A DNA stretch of 11,817 nt. It comes from Acidobacteriota bacterium (GTDB lineage Bacteria > Acidobacteriota > Terriglobia > Acidiferrales > UBA7541). This document shows positions 6,404 to 11,817 of this stretch, in pieces. The position numbers and the translations under genes are program-made. Location of the stretch: the NCBI GenBank assembly GCA_003161195.1, contig PMOV01000316.1, forward strand, positions 2,572 through 14,388, given 5' to 3'. The first letter of the stretch is position 1; each line of letters opens with the position of its first letter. The notes below the pieces were generated by a model that saw nothing but the letters and a program-made list of their open reading frames with translations, was not told the DNA's origin and searched no databases.

Positions 6404-6596
6404 GAAAACGGGCCGTCGTTCCGTGCGGAAATTGTCGTTTGCGCCGCGACCCTTTCCTAGTACCAACCGCTCCATTCGGCGGAGCCTCCTCGACGGAATT
6501 TTCGCGGTTCATCCAATTTGCGCCCACCCCCGTATTCCTCTGTGAGCGGCGATAATTCCCGCGTCCAATCAAAAACGAAAACGAGGACCCATTCCA

Positions 6597-7139
6597 ATGA
6601 AGAAGTTTGCTCTGATTACCGCGGCTTTACTCTTCGCGGTCGTAGTCGTTGCCAAGCAGAACCCCATGGTCGGCGGCGCAGCGATGCTGCCAACGAAGAA
6701 TATCGTGGAAAATGCCGTAAATTCGCAGGATCACACCACTTTAGTGGCTGCTGTGAAAGCCGCCGGGCTGGTGGATACGCTCGAAGGTCCGGGGCCGTTT
6801 ACGGTGTTCGCGCCCACGAATGAAGCTTTCGCGAAACTGCCGGCCGGCACGGTGGACACCTTGCTAAAGCCGGAAAACAAGGCCGCGCTGGTCAAAATCC
6901 TCACCTACCATGTGGTGGCAGGAAAAATGAGCAGCAAAGACATCGTCAAAGCCATCAAGGCCGGTAACGGCACAGCCACTCTCAAGACCGTCAGCGGCGG
7001 GACCCTCAAGGCCTCTCTGCAGGGCGGTAAGGTCATTCTCACCGACGAAAAGGGCGGGACCTCGACGGTTACGATCGCGGACGTGTTTCAGTCCAATGGC
7101 GTGATTCACGTCGTAGATTCCGTCTTGCTGCCCAACTAA
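6597..7139 (+). CDS. Secreted fasciclin (FAS1) domain protein
   Basis: A 180-residue exported protein with a single FAS1 domain, a fold linked in many organisms to adhesion or extracellular matrix; its ligand here is unknown. Residues 1-19 (MKKFALITAALLFAVVVVA) form a signal peptide with probable cleavage near residue 19 or 20. The FAS1 H1 motif FTVFAPTNEAFAKLP is at 68-82, the conserved YH at 104-105, and the H2 motif NGVIHVVDSVLLP at 167-179, so the domain fills the mature protein. GAGGA lies 9 nt before the ATG. A GATAAT that could be a -10 lies about 45 bp upstream but has no matching -35. It is transcribed alone, divergent from the lipid cluster, and ends before a strong terminator. Confidence 0.93.
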   Translation: MKKFALITAALLFAVVVVAKQNPMVGGAAMLPTKNIVENAVNSQDHTTLVAAVKAAGLVDTLEGPGPFTVFAPTNEAFAKLPAGTVDTLLKPENKAALVKILTYHVVAGKMSSKDIVKAIKAGNGTATLKTVSGGTLKASLQGGKVILTDEKGGTSTVTIADVFQSNGVIHVVDSVLLPN

Positions 7140-7194
7140 CCCCATCTAACAAAGTTGCTTGGCACGGGGCAGATCGCTGCCCGGGTATCAAGAT

Positions 7195-7225
7195 AAAAGC
7201 CACGCCCAGTTCGGGCGTGGCTTTT
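7195..7225. terminator. Bidirectional intrinsic terminator
   Basis: AAAAGCCACGCCC and GGGCGTGGCTTTT form a perfect 13-bp stem around a 5-nt loop. The T-run at one end and the A-run at the other make it work in both directions. It lies 55 bp past the fasciclin stop and 30 bp past the stop of the convergent PilZ gene, so it serves both. Confidence 0.9.
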
Positions 7226-7255
7226 GCTGCGCTTGCGAGCGAATCAACTCAATCT

Positions 7256-8992
7256 CTACTGACAACCCGCCGCGGGCAATTCGGCGAGGCGTTTGGCAGC
7301 CGCTTCATTGCCGCGCTTGGCGGCCGCTTGCAGCAAAACGCGCGCTTGATCGCAATTTTTCTGCACCCCTTCGCCGCTGGCGTAGCGGTTGGCCAACTCA
7401 ATCTCCGCCGCGGTGTTGCCGTTCTCCACATCGAGCCATAACGCGTCTACATCCCTGGCCAAAGGGCGCGGTTTGCCAGGCACGATTTCGCGTTCGGCCG
7501 CTAGCGCCGTTTGCGCCGTGGGTGCGCGCGGCAGCGTCGGGCGCTCCTGCGTTAGCTGTCCGCTGCCAGCCGGGTTACTAGCGCCGCTGCCGGCACCTCC
7601 GTTCGGATTCCCGTTGGTAGATGCTGCGGATGGCGATGCGGCTGGCCGGTTCGCTTGTGCTGGGCGCGATTTTCCATTCGTCACATCGACCTGCTGCGCC
7701 GGTGTAACCGGAGCTTGCTGCGCGGCGTTTACCGAGGGGTTCTGCCCCGCGCCAGGAAGCGCGCTGTCCGCCGAGCCACGGGATTCGCCGCTAATCTTTT
7801 CGCCCAGCCTAATCAGCAGTTCTCCCACGGGCTGCCGGTATACGATTGTCACAAAACCCAGCACCGCGGCGATCACCGCCGCCGCCAAAATGATCCCGAG
7901 TCGCGACTTACGCGAACCCGTGTCACGCGGGGCATCGAGCAACTCCGCGGGCGCCTCCGCGGAAACCTCGTTTCCCACTGCCACCCCAAGCGGATGCCGA
8001 AGAAAATCGCGCATCGGGTCTGGCCCTTGCGCACCATTCGCCAACGCAACATCGTTGGCCGGCGAGTTGCTCTTCGCGCTTCCGTTCACCGTTGCCGGCT
8101 TCAAGAATATTCCCGCGGGATCTACCTGCTCGGCAATCGCTGCGAACTTCGCCGCTTCCAGCGACGCGCTGGAACTCCTGGAATGCTCGTGGTCGCCGAA
8201 GCTCGCGGAGGACCGCTTTCCACTCATGCCCGGGACTTTCCGTCGTCCGGGCGTTATCTCTTCGCGCGCCGCCTCCTGCCAGGCCTCGCGAGAAGCAGGC
8301 TCGGCGACGACGCTCTTTATGGCCGAAGTCCTGCCGGGTAATACCATGGGAATTCCCCACGCAGGTTTTTCCCCTGCCGGTGCCACAGGTGGCACCGCAC
8401 TCTGGGGGTAGCTTTCCTGCCCCGAAACTCCTGTCGTCGTGTCCACTTCGGCAATGGCTGCAACCAGAGGGGTTTGCGGCGTCGCGGCATCCGGCAGAGA
8501 ATCCTGTTGCACAGACAATACTTCTTCCGCACTTGGGGGAGAAAACCTCGCCGGATTCGTCACCGCCGGCGTCTCGCTCGTTATTGGGTTCGCCGCGGAA
8601 ACTGTCACCGGGCTCGGTGTCGCTACGCTTGCCGGCGTTGCCTCAGCTGTTTCCACATCTGCCGCCCGTTGCGGGCTATCGATCTCCGCCAGCCACGCCC
8701 GCAGCGTCTCGCTCGCTTCCGTCGAAAGCTCGCTGAAGGCCAGGCCACCGGACTTTCCGCTGGCGTCTGTCCATGCGATCAACGCTTGACCCTCGATGCG
8801 ACGGCCGGCGTCAATGGTCACTCCAAATGACGTGCTGTGCCCGACGGCGACCGGACCCATCACGTGAAACCGCATCCCACCTTCGGACACGTCTTTCACC
8901 ATGCCGCCGTTTTCACGGCCGAACTCGAGATACACGAGTTGCGGCGGCTTCCGCCGCGGATGTCGGCGTCTCTCGTTTTGTGGTACCGCCAT
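7256..8992 (-). CDS. PilZ domain - transmembrane - Sel1-like repeat protein
   Basis: A 578-residue single-pass membrane protein with no recognised named homologue. Residues 8-100 form a PilZ domain with both c-di-GMP-binding motifs, an RxxxR within RRRHPRR (8-14) and DVSEGG (34-39), so it should be able to bind c-di-GMP. Residues about 115-360 are a low-complexity Ala/Pro/Ser/Thr-rich linker. One transmembrane helix, LGIILAAAVIAAVLGFVTIVY, is at about 365-385. A second low-complexity stretch (390-500) leads to a C-terminal Sel1/TPR-like helical repeat at about 514-574, including LANRYASGEGVQKNCDQARVLLQAAAKRGN. PilZ is probably cytoplasmic and Sel1 periplasmic. The ATG at 8992 has GGAGG about 13 nt upstream; an in-frame GTG at 9025 lacks a site. 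Role likely in envelope or motility signalling; this is inference. Confidence 0.85.
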   Translation of the reverse strand: MAVPQNERRRHPRRKPPQLVYLEFGRENGGMVKDVSEGGMRFHVMGPVAVGHSTSFGVTIDAGRRIEGQALIAWTDASGKSGGLAFSELSTEASETLRAWLAEIDSPQRAADVETAEATPASVATPSPVTVSAANPITSETPAVTNPARFSPPSAEEVLSVQQDSLPDAATPQTPLVAAIAEVDTTTGVSGQESYPQSAVPPVAPAGEKPAWGIPMVLPGRTSAIKSVVAEPASREAWQEAAREEITPGRRKVPGMSGKRSSASFGDHEHSRSSSASLEAAKFAAIAEQVDPAGIFLKPATVNGSAKSNSPANDVALANGAQGPDPMRDFLRHPLGVAVGNEVSAEAPAELLDAPRDTGSRKSRLGIILAAAVIAAVLGFVTIVYRQPVGELLIRLGEKISGESRGSADSALPGAGQNPSVNAAQQAPVTPAQQVDVTNGKSRPAQANRPAASPSAASTNGNPNGGAGSGASNPAGSGQLTQERPTLPRAPTAQTALAAEREIVPGKPRPLARDVDALWLDVENGNTAAEIELANRYASGEGVQKNCDQARVLLQAAAKRGNEAAAKRLAELPAAGCQ

Positions 8993-9251
8993 ACTGTAGA
9001 ACTGACCTCCAGCTAATATTGCCACTGGTCGCGGCTTCTATCCGTCCCAATTTTCTGTCGCTGTCTCGCAGCCCGCCGGCGGCAGGAAATTTCTGCGCAC
9101 CTGAGAACCTTTGCGCTATCGCTACATCGCGCTCCTTACGCCATAAAGCACTGACCCTGAAAGTCTTAGTTCCGCCCGCCCGCTCTGGAACCCGGCGTGC
9201 GCATCCAATCCTACCCGGCCGCAGTCTAACCTGATAGGAGGAAAAATATCC

Positions 9252-9398
9252 ATGCGCATTCGCGTAATTTTGTCGCTCGTGACCCTGGCTGTGGCCTGCT
9301 TCACACTCGCCGTTTGGTCCGAGCCTTTGCCTCCGGACTCCTGGCAAACTTTACCGGACCTGGATGCCCCGGATCGAGAGCAGCGCGCCAGAGTTTGA
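9252..9398 (+). CDS. Small signal-peptide-like ORF of unknown function
   Basis: A 48-residue ORF with AGGAGG 10 nt before its ATG, the strongest ribosome-binding site on the plus strand of this window. Residues 1-24 (MRIRVILSLVTLAVACFTLAV, then WSE) resemble a signal peptide or a single membrane helix; a Cys at residue 16 is not in a convincing lipobox. The rest is short, acidic and proline-rich (EPLPPDSWQTLPDLDAPDRE). It ends 89 bp before the HAMP-GT20 gene on the same strand, so it could be a small secreted or membrane partner, or a leader peptide. No family is recognised. Confidence 0.5.
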   Translation: MRIRVILSLVTLAVACFTLAVWSEPLPPDSWQTLPDLDAPDREQRARV

Positions 9399-9487
9399 TG
9401 CCCCGTACCCAGCAGGCGAGGCGGACAGCGCAGTGCAAAGTTTGAACCATAGCGGCAAGCCACATTTCTGAACCGAGGGCCCCCAGC

Positions 9488-11788
9488 ATGCGCACGACCC
9501 TGAGACTCGTTCTGCCTCTGATCGTCAGCGTGGCCGTGGTGTCTCTGCTCTTCGCCACCTATCAGGTGCGCACGCAGCGCCGCAACTTGCGCAGCGACCT
9601 GTCTCGTCGCGCGGAAATTCTGGGCGACAGTCTGCAGGAGAGCGTCGAGCAAATACTCGATCGCGGCACCGACAAAGGCTTGCAGCGCCTCGTCGATCGC
9701 TTCGGCCAACGCGAACATTTACAAGGGGTCGCGCTATACGATCCCGCCGGTCAATTGATTGCCATCACTCCGGGCCTCGACCCCGCCTTCCGCACGCGCC
9801 CCGCCGTCGCCACCAACGCCGAACAGCACGACACCGGCCTCGGCGAATTCCTCACCGGCCTGCCCATTCACATCTACGCCCTAACCGTTCATCGCAACGA
9901 CCAAGTCGCGGGAACCCTCGCCGTCTTTCATGACACCACGTATATCGATGACCAGGTCGCTCGCACCTTGCGCGACTCGCTCATCAATGCCCTCGTGCAA
10001 ACCGTGCTCATTGCCGGACTAGCACTCATCCTTGTACGGTGGACGCTCACCGGCCCGCTCACCCGCACCGCGAATTGGCTGCGTACGCTGCGCACCGGGG
10101 AAACGCAGTCCCCGCAAGAAAATCTCCCACAAGGCCCGCTCTTCGACCGCATCCAGAAGGAAGTCACGCATCTGGCTCGCGACCTGAAAGACGCGCGCGC
10201 CTCCGCCGAAGAAGAAGCGCGCCTGCGCGAATCCAACGTCTCGATTTGGACCGCCGAGCGCCTCCGCGTCAGCCTCACCAACAAGCTGCAGGACAAACCG
10301 CTCTTCGTCATCGCCAATCGCGAACCGTACATGCACGTCTATAGCGAACGCGATCATTCCATTCAGGTGCTGGTGCCCGCCAGCGGCCTGGTCACCGCGC
10401 TGGAACCCGTCTTGCTTGCCTGCAACGGCACGTGGGTCGCACACGGCTCCGGCAGCGCCGACCGCGAAACGGTCGACGCCCAGGATCATCTGCGCGTGCC
10501 ACCGGATCATCCGACCTACACGCTGCGCCGCGTTTGGCTCAGCGACGAAGAAGAAAAAGGCTACTACCAGGGCTTCGCCAACGAAGGCCTGTGGCCGCTA
10601 TGCCATATCGCCCACACCCGCCCCATTTTTCGCCCGCAAGATTGGCAGCACTATCAGCAAGCCAATCGCCGCTTCGCCGACGCCGTCCTCGAAGAAATGC
10701 AGTCCACCGAATCTCCCATCGTTCTCGTGCAGGACTATCACTTCGCACTGCTCCCGCGCATGATCAAGGAAGCTCGCCCGGACGCCCGCGTCGCCATCTT
10801 CTGGCACATCCCCTGGCCCAATCCCGAAGTCTTCGGCATCTGCCCCTATCAACGCGAACTCGTCGACGGCCTCCTCGGCGCCGATCTCGTTGGCTTCCAC
10901 ACGCAATCGCACTGCAACAATTTTCTTGAAACCGTCGATCGCGCCGTCGAAGCCCTCACCGAATGGGACCGCTTCGCCGTCAACCGTCAGGGCCACGTCA
11001 CGCGCGTCCGCCCATATCCCATCAGCGTGGCCTTCCAGGAACCCACCCTCGCCGTCAACGAAGCCCGCAACGCCGGCGCTGAACGCGCCGCCCTTTGCTA
11101 CGAACTCGGTATCGAAGCCTCGCTGCTGGGCGTTGGCGTCGATCGCGTCGACTACACCAAAGGCATCATCGAGCGTTTTCGCGGCGTCGAGCGTTTCCTC
11201 GAAGCCAATCCCGCCTACCAGCGGCGCTTCTCCTTTTTGCAGATCGGCGCACCGAGCCGCACAGACATTTCGCGTTATCGCCAGTTCCTCGACGAAGTCT
11301 CCGCGGAAGCCGATCGCATCAACGCCCGCTTTCAAGCCGGCCGCTGGAAGCCCATCGTTCTGCTCAAGCACCATCACACCCACGAGGAAATTTCGCGTTA
11401 CTATCGCGCCGCCAACGTCTGCATGGTCACCTCACTGCACGACGGCATGAATCTGGTCGCCAAGGAATTCGTCGCCTCCCGCGACGACAATCGCGGCGTC
11501 TTAATCCTCAGCACCTTCGCTGGCGCCGCCCTGGAACTCACCGACGCTTTACTCGTGAATCCTTACGACGTCCAGCAACTGGCCGACGCCGTTCTTCGCG
11601 GCCTGAACATGCCGGAAGACCAGGAAATGGAGCGCATGCTGCGCATGCGTTCCAACGTCCGCGAACACAACATCTACCGCTGGGCCGCCAATCTCCTCTC
11701 CGATTTAACCGAAATTCGCATCGATACCCCCGACCGCATCGAGTCCCCTGCCCCCACCGAGATCTCCACCGCCGCCTCTCACATCTGA
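9488..11788 (+). CDS. Membrane HAMP sensor fused to a trehalose-6-phosphate synthase-type GT20 glycosyltransferase
   Basis: A 766-residue fusion. Residues 5-25 and 166-184 are transmembrane helices framing a periplasmic domain of about 140 residues with PAS/Cache-like segments such as VALYDPAGQLIAITPG. A HAMP-type linker follows at about 185-237 (RWTLTGPLTRTANWL), then a charged helix. Residues about 270-745 form a GT20 domain, which in OtsA makes trehalose-6-phosphate from UDP-glucose and glucose-6-phosphate. Matches include YYQGFANEGLWPLCH (359-373), VQDYH (414-418), WHIPWPNPEVFG (439-450), Arg553 and Lys558 in VDRVDYTKG, HDGMNLVAKE (651-660) and NPYD (691-694). The usual GGL is SGL at 299-301, so the sugar donor or acceptor may differ; glucosylglycerol-phosphate synthase is an alternative. 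GAGGG precedes the ATG by 8 nt. The active-site set looks intact; no OtsB phosphatase is in view. Confidence 0.9.
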   Translation: MRTTLRLVLPLIVSVAVVSLLFATYQVRTQRRNLRSDLSRRAEILGDSLQESVEQILDRGTDKGLQRLVDRFGQREHLQGVALYDPAGQLIAITPGLDPAFRTRPAVATNAEQHDTGLGEFLTGLPIHIYALTVHRNDQVAGTLAVFHDTTYIDDQVARTLRDSLINALVQTVLIAGLALILVRWTLTGPLTRTANWLRTLRTGETQSPQENLPQGPLFDRIQKEVTHLARDLKDARASAEEEARLRESNVSIWTAERLRVSLTNKLQDKPLFVIANREPYMHVYSERDHSIQVLVPASGLVTALEPVLLACNGTWVAHGSGSADRETVDAQDHLRVPPDHPTYTLRRVWLSDEEEKGYYQGFANEGLWPLCHIAHTRPIFRPQDWQHYQQANRRFADAVLEEMQSTESPIVLVQDYHFALLPRMIKEARPDARVAIFWHIPWPNPEVFGICPYQRELVDGLLGADLVGFHTQSHCNNFLETVDRAVEALTEWDRFAVNRQGHVTRVRPYPISVAFQEPTLAVNEARNAGAERAALCYELGIEASLLGVGVDRVDYTKGIIERFRGVERFLEANPAYQRRFSFLQIGAPSRTDISRYRQFLDEVSAEADRINARFQAGRWKPIVLLKHHHTHEEISRYYRAANVCMVTSLHDGMNLVAKEFVASRDDNRGVLILSTFAGAALELTDALLVNPYDVQQLADAVLRGLNMPEDQEMERMLRMRSNVREHNIYRWAANLLSDLTEIRIDTPDRIESPAPTEISTAASHI

Positions 11789-11817
11789 ACTATCGCGCAA
11801 TGGGCCGCGCCTTCGCT

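Noticed and set aside
7389..8411. 340-codon plus-strand frame
   Set aside because: Antisense to the low-complexity part of the PilZ protein; its Ala/Ser/Gly-rich sequence mirrors that linker.
9397..9444. 15-codon ORF overlapping the stop of the 48-residue ORF (TGATG)
   Set aside because: Too short, no recognisable feature; the overlap alone is not evidence of translation.
9122..9718. 198-codon minus-strand frame across the small ORF and the start of the sensor-GT20 gene
   Set aside because: No domain, no ribosome-binding site, and it conflicts with the well-supported plus-strand gene.
10598..11383. 261-codon minus-strand frame
   Set aside because: Fully antisense to the conserved GT20 domain; no independent support.

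Overview
The window reads as chromosome from a GC-rich bacterium, most likely an Acidobacteriota member. This is an inference from the mix of gene types (FAS1 protein, PilZ/Sel1 protein, HAMP-GT20 fusion), the rpmF-plsX-fab order and a short hairpin repeat of a kind I associate with acidobacterial genomes. No rRNA, tRNA, CRISPR array, phage gene or transposase was seen, and nearly all the DNA is coding.

Positions 1-6403, minus strand: a fatty-acid/phospholipid synthesis cluster read right to left. A near-consensus promoter (6375-6403) precedes a YceD/DUF177 protein, then rpmF (L32), plsX, fabD, fabG, a 74-codon ORF resembling the core of an acyl carrier protein, acpP, fabF, and the 5' part of etfB, which runs off the left edge. 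FabD loads malonate onto the carrier protein, FabF condenses, FabG reduces, and PlsX draws acyl-ACP towards phospholipid. fabH, often found between plsX and fabD, is absent. acpP-fabF appears to have its own promoter (2457-2485) with a leader of about 170 nt. etfB is separated from fabF by a possible terminator hairpin and has a perfect 14-bp palindrome just upstream, so it probably forms a separately controlled unit.

Positions 6404-9000: a divergent secreted fasciclin (FAS1) protein on the plus strand converges on a 578-residue PilZ - low-complexity linker - transmembrane - Sel1-like protein on the minus strand. A perfect 13-bp bidirectional terminator separates them.

Positions 9000-11817, plus strand: a 48-residue signal-peptide-like ORF with a strong Shine-Dalgarno sequence, then a 766-residue protein that joins a two-pass membrane sensor module (periplasmic domain plus HAMP) to a full trehalose-6-phosphate synthase-type GT20 domain. 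This fusion is the most unusual gene here, suggesting membrane-signal control of a sugar-phosphate glycosyltransferase. The most unusual item in the lipid cluster is the ACP-like ORF.
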